64,000 nucleotides of DNA from UBA1205 sp045598105 (GCA_045598105.1 JAZLLK010000088.1:12523-76522), one strand, 5' to 3'; positions 54,045-63,486 are shown, counted from the stretch's first letter. Numbers and translations: made by a program. Notes: generated by a model from the letters alone, not told the origin.

Positions 54045-54265
54045 TATATTAAAATTTCTAGAATTTTCAACGTGCTAAATTAGCAAAAAAAACAATACCA
54101 ATGTCAAATTTACCTAATTTTTTTTTGTAAGTCGGGTATAAGCGGGTGTAAATGGGCAGCGGGCAATGTTGAGGAGGCGTTTTTTTTGGGGTGGTGGTAT
54201 TATGCTATGCACTATACGGTAATGGATTGCAGGTGCTGTATGCAGTGTTGCAAAAGCGGGAAAAA

Positions 54266-54299
54266 TAAAAAAAGCAATAGCCTTCAAGGCTATTGCTTT
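54266..54299 (-). terminator. Terminator of ptb
   Basis: AAAGCAATAGCC (54271-54282) pairs with GGCTATTGCTTT (54288-54299); on the minus strand it is followed by T-rich sequence. Confidence 0.88.
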
Positions 54300-54324
54300 A
54301 TATTAATATATGTGCTCTATATTG

Positions 54325-55236
54325 TTATTTGGCAGCTATGGCTGCTAAGGCTATAGAATACATTTTGGTTTTGGCGGAGTCGCCGCGTGAGGTGAGCACA
54401 CAGGGAACTTTAGCGCCTACTACCATGCAACCCAATTCGGCGCCACCGAATTTGGTGCAGGCTTTGTAGAATACGTTACCTGATTCTATATTGGGGAAGA
54501 GCAGGCAGTCGGCATCACCGGCAACTTCACCCGTGAGTTTCTTTATTTGAGCACTTTCCTTATCTATGGCTACGTCTAATGCCAAGGGACCGTCTACAAG
54601 GGCTCCTTTTGTTTGACCGCGGTCACTCATTTTGGATATAATGGCGGCTTCTATACAGGCAGGCATGCCGGCAGATACCTGTTCGGTAGCGGCCAGCACG
54701 GCTACTTTGGGCTGTTCTATTTGCAGTGATTTAGCTGTGCTTACCAGGTGACCCAATATGGCTTGTTTTTGTTTCATATCGGGAGCAGGTATAATAGCTA
54801 CATCACTGGCTATTAACAGCTTGTGGTATTTGGGAATTTGAAACACGGCTATGTGGGTAAGCATGTCGCTTTTTTTACCCGGCATAAGGCCGTTTTCTTT
54901 GTTTAATATGGCACGCATGTATTTATCGGTGCTGAGCAGGCCTTTCATTAATATGTCACCTTCACCTTTGTTAATAAGTGCTACAGCTACGCTGCCGGCT
55001 TTGGTTTCATCGGCTTCCTGTACAATTTTGAATGCGGAAGCATCAAAGTTGTGCTCTTTGCATACTGACAATATAGTGGCTTCGTCACCTACGAGGGTGG
55101 CTTCAATAATACCTGCCTGTACGGCATTGTAAACGGCTTCTATGGTGTGAGCATCATTAGCGTATGCTGCTACCAGTCTTTTTTTACCTTTTGTTTTTAC
55201 CACTTCAAGAAGTTGGTCCAATTTAGTAATACTCAT
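54325..55236 (-). CDS. ptb: Phosphate butyryltransferase (phosphate acyltransferase family)
   Basis: Converts butyryl-CoA (or related acyl-CoA) plus phosphate into acyl phosphate, usually for ATP formation by a butyrate kinase. The 303-residue product has the family features: VAAYANDAHTIEAVYNAV, DILMKGLLSTDKYMRAIL, KLLIASDVAIIPAPD and VDGPLALDVAIDKESAQIK, then FPNIESGNVFYKAC. No kinase (buk) follows. It lies 61 bp after frr with no promoter motif between, so it may belong to the pyrH transcript. Branched-chain or acetyl substrates cannot be excluded. Confidence 0.9.
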   Translation of the reverse strand: MSITKLDQLLEVVKTKGKKRLVAAYANDAHTIEAVYNAVQAGIIEATLVGDEATILSVCKEHNFDASAFKIVQEADETKAGSVAVALINKGEGDILMKGLLSTDKYMRAILNKENGLMPGKKSDMLTHIAVFQIPKYHKLLIASDVAIIPAPDMKQKQAILGHLVSTAKSLQIEQPKVAVLAATEQVSAGMPACIEAAIISKMSDRGQTKGALVDGPLALDVAIDKESAQIKKLTGEVAGDADCLLFPNIESGNVFYKACTKFGGAELGCMVVGAKVPCVLTSRGDSAKTKMYSIALAAIAAK

Positions 55237-55297
55237 GTTGTATAAACTTATATTTAAAAAATTGATTATTATTTTACTACGTGAAAAAAATAAGGAC

Positions 55298-55861
55298 TTA
55301 TACCGTCATTATTTCTTTTTCTTTAATGGTGAAGCTGTTGTCCACTTTTTTAATAAATTCGTCGGTGGCTTTTTGTATATCGGCTTCCAGTTTTTTTATT
55401 TCATCTTCCGATATGCCATTGTCTTTTAGCTTTTTGGCCTGCTCGTTGGCGTTACGGCGTATGTTGCGTATGTTTACTTTGGCCTGCTCGGTTTCCTGTT
55501 TTACTTTTTTTACCAATTCTTTACGGCGTTCTTCGGTGAGGGCAGGTACCAATACGCGTATAATTTCACCGTTATTTTGAGGGTTAAAACCTAAATTGGC
55601 TGCCATAATGGCTTTTTCTATGGGTCCTATCATGTTTTTTTCCCAAGGTTGTATAACTATTTGCTTAGGATCCGGTGTGGATACGTTGGCTATTTGCGCA
55701 ATGGGCATGGGTGAACCGTAGTAATCCACTTTTACACTGTCCAGCATTTTGGGGTTAGCTTTGCCGGCCCGTATTTGGTCCAATTCTTTTTCCAAATAGT
55801 TGAGCGAATTGGTCATGTCCTGTTTCATTGCATTTAAGCATTCTGCACTGGTTGTTATCAT
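55298..55861 (-). CDS. frr: Ribosome recycling factor
   Basis: Splits the post-termination ribosome together with EF-G. The 187-residue product has the family core KELDQIRAGKANPKMLDSVKVDYYG, IQPWEKNMIGPIEKAIMAANLG and RVLVPALTEERRKELVKKVKQE. It is the third gene after pyrH and a 2TM-domain gene; the pyrH-frr order is widespread, but the gene between them is not. Confidence 0.97.
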   Translation of the reverse strand: MITTSAECLNAMKQDMTNSLNYLEKELDQIRAGKANPKMLDSVKVDYYGSPMPIAQIANVSTPDPKQIVIQPWEKNMIGPIEKAIMAANLGFNPQNNGEIIRVLVPALTEERRKELVKKVKQETEQAKVNIRNIRRNANEQAKKLKDNGISEDEIKKLEADIQKATDEFIKKVDNSFTIKEKEIMTV

Positions 55862-55886
55862 ATACTTTTAGTATTTTTAAAAAATG

Positions 55887-56237
55887 TTATTCGTTATTAT
55901 TATTTTCTTCGTTAGCAGCGACTATTTCTTTGGCTTCCTGCTCACGTAATTTTTTTACTTCTTTATCTACCGAACTGTTACCCCATTTGAACACTATCAA
56001 ATAGTGTGCATATACAATTACGGCCCATATTAAGGTGAGACCCAAGCAGAATTTAAGCATACCGCCGCCCAGGCTGCTTTCTTTAAACAAAAAGAAGTAG
56101 AGTAGCCATAATACAAGGTTTACCAGTATAAATATGGTGAAATGCACCCGCATATTCACTCTTCTTCCGGCTTTTTTACGCAGGGATTTTTCTTTCTTGC
56201 TCTCTTCTGCGGTATTGGTAATAATATCGTTATCCAT
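55887..56237 (-). CDS. 2TM-domain protein
   Basis: The 116 residues are a basic N-terminus (KKEKSLRKKAGRRVNMRVHF), two membrane helices (about 33-53 and 64-84), and a charged C-terminus ending in Asn and Glu. The pattern R-V-x-x-x-x-H-F then a hydrophobic hairpin and a second helix ending YAHYLIVFKWG matches the 2TM domain (DUF), which in this phylum also occurs fused to kinases or regulators. Function is unknown. It lies between pyrH and frr, with 18 and 25 bp gaps. Confidence 0.75.
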   Translation of the reverse strand: MDNDIITNTAEESKKEKSLRKKAGRRVNMRVHFTIFILVNLVLWLLYFFLFKESSLGGGMLKFCLGLTLIWAVIVYAHYLIVFKWGNSSVDKEVKKLREQEAKEIVAANEENNNNE

Positions 56238-56254
56238 AATGTGATGATTATATG

Positions 56255-56965
56255 TTATTCATTAGTAATGGTGGTGCCTATGGCTTCCCCTTGGAGTATG
56301 CGGCACAGGTTATTTTTTTTATTCATGTTGAATACTAGTATGGGCATATTGTTCTCCTTACACAGGGTGAAGGCGGTAAGGTCCATAATGTGCAGGCCCT
56401 GCTCGTAGGCTTCATTAAAGGTGAGACGGGTGTATTTAACGGCATCGGGATATTTTTCGGGGTCCTTATTATATACGCCATCTACGCGGGTGCCTTTGAA
56501 TAATATATCGGCCTTAATTTCTATGGCACGAAGGGCGCCTGCCGAATCGGTGGTGAAGAAGGGGTTGCCGGTGCCGCCGCTAATGATGGTAACATAGCCG
56601 TTCTGCAGGTATTGTATGGCACGGCGACTGCTCATACGCTCGCATATAGGGTCTATGGCTATGCCCGAAAGTACTACGGCCTTAATGCCGTTAGCTTCCA
56701 GCTCTCCCTGCAGGGCCATGCTGTTAATGGTGGTGGCCAGCATACCCATGTAGTCCCCCTGTATGCGGTCAAAGCCTTTACCGGCTCCCTGCATACCGCG
56801 GAATATATTGCCGCCGCCTATAACTACACCTATTTGCACGCCCATGTCATGAGCCTTTATGATTTCTTCCACATAATAGCGAAGCATGGAGGTATTAATG
56901 CCCTGCCCGCTTTCTCCGGCCAATGATTCGCCGCTTATTTTGAGTAATATTCTGTTGTATCTCAT
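56255..56965 (-). CDS. pyrH: UMP kinase
   Basis: Phosphorylates UMP in pyrimidine synthesis. The start at 56965 gives 236 residues beginning MRYNRILLKISGESLAG. The family motifs are present: VGVVIGGGNIFRG-like loop at about 55, DYMGMLATTINSMALQ, and TGNPFFTTDSAGALRAIEI. A longer frame to 57046 starts inside the promoter zone and is rejected. It heads the pyrH-2TM-frr(-ptb) transcript. Confidence 0.96.
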   Translation of the reverse strand: MRYNRILLKISGESLAGESGQGINTSMLRYYVEEIIKAHDMGVQIGVVIGGGNIFRGMQGAGKGFDRIQGDYMGMLATTINSMALQGELEANGIKAVVLSGIAIDPICERMSSRRAIQYLQNGYVTIISGGTGNPFFTTDSAGALRAIEIKADILFKGTRVDGVYNKDPEKYPDAVKYTRLTFNEAYEQGLHIMDLTAFTLCKENNMPILVFNMNKKNNLCRILQGEAIGTTITNE

Positions 56966-57035
56966 ATTGAGTATGTTATATGTGTTATATGGGTTAGCTT
57001 GTGTATGCATACTTAAAAAGTATATAAGCAATTTG

Positions 57036-57043
57036 CAAAGATA
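57036..57043 (-). promoter_or_regulatory. -7 promoter element of pyrH
   Basis: Minus-strand TATCTTTG, 71 bp before the pyrH start at 56965. Confidence 0.55.
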
Positions 57044-57082
57044 CAATTTTTGTATGAAAAAAAAGCCTACAAGTGCCCATAA

Positions 57083-57595
57083 TTATTGTTTGGGACGATA
57101 TTTTTTTGCCATTTTGAACAAGGCCTGCGGCAAATGGCAGTATCCGTCAGGATGTTTGTTTAAATATTGCTGGTGGAATTCTTCGGCTCTGTAAAAATTA
57201 GTGAGAGGAAGTACCTCTACCTGTAGCGGTTCCCTGTATTGTCGCGATATTTGCTCATATACTTGTAATATAGTGTCTTTATCGGCAGGGCAGGTGTAGT
57301 ATATGCCGGTGCGGTAGCGGGTGCCTTCATCTTCACCCTGACGGTTAAGCAGGGTAGGGTCAATACTTTGAAAATACAGTAATATCAGCTCTTGCAGGCT
57401 GATAATACTGCTATCGTATTTCACATGTACGGTTTCGGCGTAGCCGGTGGTATCGGAATATACTTCCTTATAGGTGGGACAAGGGGTGTGCCCGTTGGCA
57501 AAGCCTGCCTCGGTGAAGGTAACGCCCCGTATGAGCTGAAGGTAGTGCTGCGCACCCCAAAAGCAGCCTGCGGCCAAATATATTTCCTTTATCAT
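57083..57595 (-). CDS. msrA: Peptide methionine sulfoxide reductase A
   Basis: Repairs oxidised methionine-S-sulfoxide. The start at 57595 gives 170 residues: IYLAAGCFWGAQHYLQLI with catalytic Cys 11, then the GHTPCPTYKEVYSDTTGYAE variant of the family segment, IDPTLLNRQGEDEGTRYRTGI and FYRAEEFHQQYL. It has no MsrB fusion. It is divergent from the M3 peptidase. Confidence 0.96.
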   Translation of the reverse strand: MIKEIYLAAGCFWGAQHYLQLIRGVTFTEAGFANGHTPCPTYKEVYSDTTGYAETVHVKYDSSIISLQELILLYFQSIDPTLLNRQGEDEGTRYRTGIYYTCPADKDTILQVYEQISRQYREPLQVEVLPLTNFYRAEEFHQQYLNKHPDGYCHLPQALFKMAKKYRPKQ

Positions 57596-57617
57596 AGCGT
57601 AATAAAATATGAAAATG

Positions 57618-57625
57618 CAAAGATA
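57618..57625 (-). promoter_or_regulatory. -7 promoter element of msrA
   Basis: Minus-strand TATCTTTG, 23 bp before the start; opposed to the 57662 promoter. Confidence 0.6.
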
Positions 57626-57661
57626 ATAGTTTTTAATGCACGGGCGGAAGAAAAAAAATGT

Positions 57662-57669
57662 TATTTTTG
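57662..57669 (+). promoter_or_regulatory. -7 promoter element of the M3 peptidase gene
   Basis: TATTTTTG, 17 bp before ATG 57686, which leaves a leader of about 10 bases and supports that start. Confidence 0.6.
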
Positions 57670-57685
57670 CAAAAAAAACAGCAGA

Positions 57686-59731
57686 ATGAATACACACACG
57701 GAAAATCCATTGTTACAGGCATGGAATGTTCCTCCTTTCCACCTTATAAAAGAGGAGCATTATATCCCTGCCTTTGAGTATAGTATAGCTCAGGCCCGGC
57801 AGGAGCTGGACCTTATAGCCCATAATAGTGAAACGCCCACATTCGCAAATACCATAGCGGCCATAGACCGTAGCGGCGTCATGTATAACAGGGTGGCTAA
57901 TGTGTTTTTTAATCTGCTGGAAGCCGAGGCTACGCCCGGCCTGCAGCAAATAGCGGAGCAGGTAATGCCGCTCACGGTGGAATATGCCAATTATTACAAC
58001 TTATACACGGCCTTGTTTGAAAGAGTAAAGTATGTGTATGAGCATGCTGACAGGGCTATGCTTACCGTAGAGGAGCGTACCCTGCTTGACCATACTTATA
58101 AAAACTATGTGCGTAACGGTATTATGCTTAGCGGGGCCGATAAGGAGGAGTATAAGCGGCTCACGCGTGAGTTATCGGATATTACGCTGCAATATAAGAA
58201 CAATGCCTTGGCTGCCACTACCGATTATGCCCTGTATTTTGCTCCGGAAAATAAGGAAAAGTTGCAGGGGCTGCCCAATAGTGAGTTAGTATTGGCCGCG
58301 GAGCGGGCTAAGGCCAAAGGATATAACAGCGGATGGCTGTTCGATTTATCTATGCCCTGCTACACGGCATTTATGAAATATGTGGCTCACAGGCATAGCC
58401 GGCAGGAGCTGTATATGGCTTATAATGCAAGGGCACTTGGCGGAGCCTGTGATAACAGGGAGTGCATACGCAAAATAGTAAACATACGCCTGCAAATAGC
58501 CCGTTTGCTGGGGTATAATACCTATGCGGACTATGTATTGGAGAACCGTATGGCTACCACTTCTAAGGAGGTAAATGAGTTTTTAGCCGGGCTGAATAAG
58601 GCCTTTAAGCCCCTGGCCGGGCAGGACTGTTTGCAGGTACAGCAATATGCACATGCCCATGGTTTGCAGGGTGAGTTGCAGGCATGGGACTGGGCTTATT
58701 ATTCCAACGGGTGTCAAACGGAGAACCTGAATTTTGACGAGCAGCAGCTTAAGCCCTATTTTAGTCTGCAGCAGGTGCAGCAGGGCGTATTTGCCCTGGC
58801 GGGCAAATTGTACGGCCTGTATTTCCGGCAGGATAACACATTGCCCGTGTATGCCAAAGATGTGCAGGTGTGGAATGTGTATGAAGCCGACCACCGCATG
58901 CTGGCCAAGCTGTATATGGACTTTTTTCCCCGAGATACCAAGCGTAACGGAGCATGGATGACCTCGTTTACCGATACCTGTAAGGATGAAAAGGGAAGCC
59001 GTGTATTACCCGTAATATCGTTGGTGTTCAATTTTACCCCGCCGGCTGCCGATACACCTTCCTTACTTACCTACAAGGAGGTAACTACCTTTTTGCATGA
59101 ATTCGGGCATGCTTTGCATGGCATGTTGTCACAAAATGCCTATGTGGGATTGTCGGGCACGTCGGTAAAGCGTGATTTTGTAGAGCTGCCTTCGCAAATA
59201 ATGGAAAACTGGGCATGTGAACAGGAATTTTTGCAGCTGTTTGCCCGTCATTATATTACGGGAGAGCTGTTGCCACAGGAGTGGGTGAAAAAAATAAAGA
59301 TGATAGACAACTATTGTGCGGGCTATTACAGCGTGCGGCAGTTTAATTTTGGTGTGCTGGATATGGCCTGGCACAGTATAACAGCCCCTTTTAACGGAGA
59401 TGTGGAAGTGTTTGAGCAGCAGGCTACTGCTAATACGCAGCTGCTTACCCGTGTGGAGCACACCTGTATAAGTACGGCGTTTACCCATATATTTGGCGGC
59501 GGCTACGCCGCAGGATATTACGGCTATAAATGGGCCGAGGTGCTGGCTGCCGATGCTTATGAGGAATTTGCCCGTGAGGGCGTATTTTCGGCAGCAGTGG
59601 CAGACCGATTTAGAAAACATATACTGGAAAAAGGTGGAGCAGAGCATCCTATGGATTTGTATATAAGGTTCAAAGGCCGTAAACCCGATGTGAATGCCCT
59701 ATTGAGAAAAAGCATGAATAATAAGGAGTAA
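57686..59731 (+). CDS. dcp: M3 family peptidyl-dipeptidase / oligopeptidase
   Basis: The start at 57686 gives 681 residues, MNTHTENPLLQAWNVPPF, typical for Dcp/OpdA. Zinc motif FLHEFGHALHGML has HExxH in the form HEFGH, and the third ligand is in the SQIMENWACE region. It degrades short peptides in the cytoplasm or periplasm; no signal peptide is seen, so cytoplasmic action is likely. A frame opening at 57392 is an artefact over msrA. Specificity (Dcp versus oligopeptidase A) is inferred. Confidence 0.93.
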   Translation: MNTHTENPLLQAWNVPPFHLIKEEHYIPAFEYSIAQARQELDLIAHNSETPTFANTIAAIDRSGVMYNRVANVFFNLLEAEATPGLQQIAEQVMPLTVEYANYYNLYTALFERVKYVYEHADRAMLTVEERTLLDHTYKNYVRNGIMLSGADKEEYKRLTRELSDITLQYKNNALAATTDYALYFAPENKEKLQGLPNSELVLAAERAKAKGYNSGWLFDLSMPCYTAFMKYVAHRHSRQELYMAYNARALGGACDNRECIRKIVNIRLQIARLLGYNTYADYVLENRMATTSKEVNEFLAGLNKAFKPLAGQDCLQVQQYAHAHGLQGELQAWDWAYYSNGCQTENLNFDEQQLKPYFSLQQVQQGVFALAGKLYGLYFRQDNTLPVYAKDVQVWNVYEADHRMLAKLYMDFFPRDTKRNGAWMTSFTDTCKDEKGSRVLPVISLVFNFTPPAADTPSLLTYKEVTTFLHEFGHALHGMLSQNAYVGLSGTSVKRDFVELPSQIMENWACEQEFLQLFARHYITGELLPQEWVKKIKMIDNYCAGYYSVRQFNFGVLDMAWHSITAPFNGDVEVFEQQATANTQLLTRVEHTCISTAFTHIFGGGYAAGYYGYKWAEVLAADAYEEFAREGVFSAAVADRFRKHILEKGGAEHPMDLYIRFKGRKPDVNALLRKSMNNKE

Positions 59732-59772
59732 ATAAAAACTTGCTTTTATGCTCATATTACAATAAAAAAGTG

Positions 59773-59780
59773 TACTTTTG
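59773..59780 (+). promoter_or_regulatory. -7 promoter element of glnA
   Basis: TACTTTTG, 57 bp before the start. Confidence 0.6.
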
Positions 59781-59837
59781 CACTTTTTGATTGCGTAGCA
59801 ATAGTGAATAAATAAGAAAATAAAAAATAAAATATAT

Positions 59838-61343
59838 ATGGCAAATACTAATAAGAATTACGTGAATGAATTGGTTCAGTTCCTTCAAAAAGAACCTAAA
59901 GATTTTACTAAGGCTGATATCATTAAGTACATAGAGGAAAATGAAATTAAAATGCTGGATTTCCACTATGTGGGAGGTGACGGTCGTATTAAATCACTTA
60001 ATTTTGTAGTTTCGGACCGTGAATATTTGGAACAGGTGCTCACCTTTGGTGAAAGAGTGGACGGCTCCAGCCTGTTTTCATTTGTGGAAGCAGGTTCCAG
60101 TGATTTGTATGTGGTGCCCCGTTTCAGTTCGGCATTTGTAGATCCTTTTGCTCAGCTGCCTACTTTAGGTATTATGTGTTCCTATTACACTAAGGACGGG
60201 CTTCCGCTGGAAACATCACCGGAGTACGTGTTGAAGAAGGCCGCCCAATCGTTCCGTGAAGTTACGGGCATGGAGTATCAAACCATGGGTGAATTGGAAT
60301 ATTACGTAATAGGCAGTGCCCAGGATTTGTTTCCGGCTACTGACCAAAAGGGCTATCATGAATCAGCTCCTTTTGCAAAATTTGAAAGTTTTAGAGCCGA
60401 ATGTATGTATTTGATATCCAAGGTGGGCGGTATGATTAAATACGGACACTCTGAGGTAGGTAACTTTACATTGGGTGATAAAATATATGAGCAAAATGAA
60501 ATAGAATTTTTGGTTACCAATGTAGAAGAATCGGCTAATCAGCTTATTATGGCCAAATGGATAATTCGTAAGCTGGCTTACGAATACGGATTGGATGTTA
60601 CATTTGCTGCCAAAATCACCACCGGCAAGGCCGGTAGCGGCATGCACATACACACCCGCATAGTAGATAAGAACGGTAAAAACTGCATGGTTACCGATGG
60701 CAGGCTGAACGAAACAGCCCGCAAGGCCATAGCCGGTTATATGGAATGTGCACCTTCACTTACCGCTTTTGGTAATATGAATCCTACCTCGTATTTCCGT
60801 TTGGTTCCTCATCAGGAGGCACCTACCACCGTATGCTGGGGTGACCGCAACCGCTCCGTGCTGGTAAGAGTACCGCTGGGATGGACAGCCAAGGGTGATA
60901 TGCTTTCTATAGAAAATCCTAAAGAAAAGCCCACCACCATGGACGGCTCACAAAAACAAACCGTAGAATTCCGTTGTCCTGACGGCTCCGCCAATATATA
61001 TTTATTATTGGCAGGCCTTGCAGTGGCAGCCCGTACCGGTTTTGAAATGGAAAACGCCATGCAGAAGGCCGAGGCCACATACGTGGATGTAAATATATTT
61101 GAAGAACAATATAAAGACAAGGTTGCAAAATTGAACAGCCTGCCTGCCTCCTGCCATGAATCGGCTGAAATGCTGAATAAGCAAAGGGCTATATATGAAA
61201 AGCACGGTGTATTCACCGCTAAAATGATAGACGGTGTAATAGACATGCTGAAAGTTCATAATGATGCCGATTTGCGTAAGCAGTTGGAAAAGAATCCTGA
61301 ACTGATGCAGGAAATAGTTACTAAATTTTACCACTGCGGTTAA
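59838..61343 (+). CDS. glnA: Glutamine synthetase, type I-like
   Basis: Makes glutamine from glutamate, ammonia and ATP. The 501-residue product has the catalytic parts: MGELEYYVI (metal Glu), KITTGKAGSGMHIHTRI (His and ammonia site), and FGNMNPTSYFRLVP, WGDRNRSVLVRVP and TVEFRCPDGSANIYLLLAGL. The adenylylation Tyr segment (NLYDLPPE in enteric enzymes) is absent, so control by GlnE is unlikely. It has its own promoter and a hairpin behind. Confidence 0.95.
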   Translation: MANTNKNYVNELVQFLQKEPKDFTKADIIKYIEENEIKMLDFHYVGGDGRIKSLNFVVSDREYLEQVLTFGERVDGSSLFSFVEAGSSDLYVVPRFSSAFVDPFAQLPTLGIMCSYYTKDGLPLETSPEYVLKKAAQSFREVTGMEYQTMGELEYYVIGSAQDLFPATDQKGYHESAPFAKFESFRAECMYLISKVGGMIKYGHSEVGNFTLGDKIYEQNEIEFLVTNVEESANQLIMAKWIIRKLAYEYGLDVTFAAKITTGKAGSGMHIHTRIVDKNGKNCMVTDGRLNETARKAIAGYMECAPSLTAFGNMNPTSYFRLVPHQEAPTTVCWGDRNRSVLVRVPLGWTAKGDMLSIENPKEKPTTMDGSQKQTVEFRCPDGSANIYLLLAGLAVAARTGFEMENAMQKAEATYVDVNIFEEQYKDKVAKLNSLPASCHESAEMLNKQRAIYEKHGVFTAKMIDGVIDMLKVHNDADLRKQLEKNPELMQEIVTKFYHCG

Positions 61344-61351
61344 CATATATA

Positions 61352-61382
61352 ATATGATGCCCTCGTAAAGAGGGCATCATAT
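61352..61382 (+). terminator. Terminator of glnA
   Basis: ATATGATGCCCTC (61352-61364) pairs with GAGGGCATCATAT (61370-61382) around GTAAA. The U-tract is short (TTT). Confidence 0.75.
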
Positions 61383-61422
61383 TTGTAATATACCAGAAGT
61401 AGCATAGCAAGGTAGCGGATAT

Positions 61423-62046
61423 ATGATAACATCACTATTGGAGGGTATGTTGATAGGCTTACCGTTTTTATTGTTGGTAGGTCCGGCATTGTTTGCCATA
61501 TTGCATACCAGCATGAGCAAGGGCTTTTATTCCGGATTGCAAATGGCGGCAGGCATAGCCATGAGTGATGTGTTGCTTATGTTCTGCAGCTATTTCGGTT
61601 TGGTAAAATACATTAAGGATAATCCTACTTTTCAGCTGGTAATAGGTCTGGTGGGTAGCGTGTTTTTGCTATTGTACGGGGCCTATCTTATGCATAAAAA
61701 GCAGCATGTGCCTATGAGCAGGGAACTGAAGTTGAAAATAAACTGGCTGAAGGTGTTTTCGGAAATAAGCAAGGGCTTTTTCCTGAATATCATGAATCCG
61801 CTGCTGTGGGTGTCATGGTTTGCCATAGTGGCCAAGGGTACCGAAAACAAAACAGAGCAGGAGTCCATAGCCTTTATGGTGGGTATAGTGCTTATGACTT
61901 TTTCCACCGATGTGGTGAAGTCGTACTTCTCACATAAAATATCGGCTATATTATCACCGCAGGTGATACATAAAATGAATAAAGTGCTGGGGATGATATT
62001 AATATTATGCTCCATAGGCTTGTGCTATCGCACGCTTACTATGTAA
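61423..62046 (+). CDS. LysE family translocator
   Basis: The 207-residue protein has six membrane helices and the LysE start: MLIGLPFLLLVGPALFAILHTSMSKGFYSGLQMAAGIAMSDVL, a variant of the PGP-type signature. The loop after helix 3 is basic (HKKQHVPMSRELKLK) and is followed by FLNIMNPLLWVSW. Family members export amino acids such as lysine, homoserine or threonine. Lying behind glnA makes an amino-acid role plausible, but the substrate is unknown. Confidence 0.9.
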   Translation: MITSLLEGMLIGLPFLLLVGPALFAILHTSMSKGFYSGLQMAAGIAMSDVLLMFCSYFGLVKYIKDNPTFQLVIGLVGSVFLLLYGAYLMHKKQHVPMSRELKLKINWLKVFSEISKGFFLNIMNPLLWVSWFAIVAKGTENKTEQESIAFMVGIVLMTFSTDVVKSYFSHKISAILSPQVIHKMNKVLGMILILCSIGLCYRTLTM

Positions 62047-62069
62047 AAAACTTATAAAATTATTTCCCT

Positions 62070-62684
62070 TTGAGTATCAATATAGCCATAATAGCCGTAA
62101 GTACACTGGTGTCGGTGTGTTGTTTTAGAAATCCGCAGTGGTTTTACCGTTTGGCCTTTGTGCCTGTGTATAACGACCGAGCCAATGCATACCGGTGGTT
62201 CAGCTACGGGCTGGTGCATGCCGATTGGGGGCATTTGCTGGTGAACATGTTTGTGCTGTGGTGCTTTGGAGCCATGGTGGAAGATGCCTACCGGTATATG
62301 TGGAACGACAGGGGTATGCTCTTGTATTTGCTTCTGTATGTAACGGCATTGCCTATAAGCACCTATGCCGACGGCTTGCGGCACAGGGAGGATACCCGCT
62401 ATATGGCTGTAGGTGCATCGGGAGCGGTGTCGGCAGTGGTATTTGCCAGCATATTGCTGTTCCCGCTGAAAAAATTCTACATTATGTTTGTCCCTATAGG
62501 CATACCTGCCGTGCTGTTTGGTATAATGTATTTGCTATATGAGTGGTATATGGATAAACAAGGCCGGGACAATGTGGGGCATAAAACGCATTTTTGGGGT
62601 GCCATATACGGTTTTCTTTTTGCCCTTATATTCCGTCCCCGCCTGCTGGTGGCCTTTGTGGTGCAAATATTGCAGGTGTTCTAG
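62070..62684 (+). CDS. Rhomboid family intramembrane serine protease
   Basis: The 204 residues include six membrane helices. The catalytic GASG is at 115-118 (Ser 117) and the His is 174 in GHKTHFWGAIYGF; the HxxHxxxN-type loop WGHLLVNMF is at 53-61. The dyad is complete. No ATG is in frame near the beginning and a stop lies at 62055, so the start is TTG 62070, rare in this window. It follows the LysE gene by 23 bp and is probably co-transcribed. Confidence 0.92.
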   Translation: MSINIAIIAVSTLVSVCCFRNPQWFYRLAFVPVYNDRANAYRWFSYGLVHADWGHLLVNMFVLWCFGAMVEDAYRYMWNDRGMLLYLLLYVTALPISTYADGLRHREDTRYMAVGASGAVSAVVFASILLFPLKKFYIMFVPIGIPAVLFGIMYLLYEWYMDKQGRDNVGHKTHFWGAIYGFLFALIFRPRLLVAFVVQILQVF

Positions 62685-63021
62685 CCGAGGCGGGCGCATG
62701 AGGAACGTGTACGTGTGTTATGTAATGGTGAAACGAAATATAATGTCTGAAAAAAAATCCTAAACAAATACCATATTCTTTCAGTCCGCACACCGTGGTA
62801 CGGATATAATTGCGGAGCATATTTCATTACCATCAACACGCATAATAGGAACATTATTTTGGGAAAATTATGGTAAGATGGTGCACACCGCCTCTATAGG
62901 AAAATGCATATTCGTTTATTATTGTATATTTATGCAAAATATGGCATAATATATTATAAAAATATAAAAAATGTGTATAAAAATGATGCGATAAATAAAG
63001 CCAGGGAGGGGAGGATGGACG
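62685..63021. other. Region without supported genes
   Basis: Only short chance frames are present. The stretch 62925-63000 is AT-rich. There is no clear terminator behind the rhomboid gene and no repeat. Confidence 0.5.
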
Positions 63022-63450
63022 CTATTGTTTTATGCACGTAACCTGAGCATTAGAACGTATGGGATATAAAGTGCCATTAGATTTCAATTGCCCTGTATAG
63101 TATGCGTTAAAGGTTAGCACATTGCCATTCAGGTAGCCTGCGTTAAAAGTATAGGTTAAAGAGCCGGATGCATCAGCAACTGAGTATGCTACCAAATATA
63201 GGTAATCTCCAATTACTTCACCTGTAGTGTTGTACATTCCCGTAACCTGTACCTGATTGGGACTTGTTTTGCGTATAGTCAGTGTGCCTTTATCGTTTAG
63301 CGTACCACTTGACGAGCCCCATACTACGTTTTCAATGGTGCTTACGGAATAGGTTCCTACAAAAGCATCGGCATCATCATTGTTAGTGCAAGCTGTCATG
63401 CCAAAAATGAAGGCAGAGATTGTTAAAATTGTTATAAAAGTACGTTTCAT
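63022..63450 (-). CDS. Small lipoprotein, possibly lipocalin-like
   Basis: The 142-residue product has a type II signal with lipobox GMTAC at about 17-21, followed by Asn/Asp-rich TNNDDADAF. The mature part alternates beta strands (VGTYSVSTIENVVW, GTLTIRKTSPNQVQVTGMY, NVLFTFNAYYTGQL) and could be a small calycin barrel. It is expected in the outer or inner membrane facing the periplasm or surface. It follows the truncated TPR gene by 36 bp. Family unknown. Confidence 0.7.
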   Translation of the reverse strand: MKRTFITILTISAFIFGMTACTNNDDADAFVGTYSVSTIENVVWGSSSGTLNDKGTLTIRKTSPNQVQVTGMYNTTGEVIGDYLYLVAYSVADASGSLTYTFNAGYLNGNVLTFNAYYTGQLKSNGTLYPIRSNAQVTCIKQ

Positions 63451-63486
63451 TTTTTTGTTTTTTTATGTGTGTATATGATTATATTT

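Noticed and set aside
57392..57685. 98-residue N-terminal extension of the M3 peptidase
   Set aside because: It overlaps msrA on the other strand and starts upstream of the promoter; ATG 57686 gives the standard protein.
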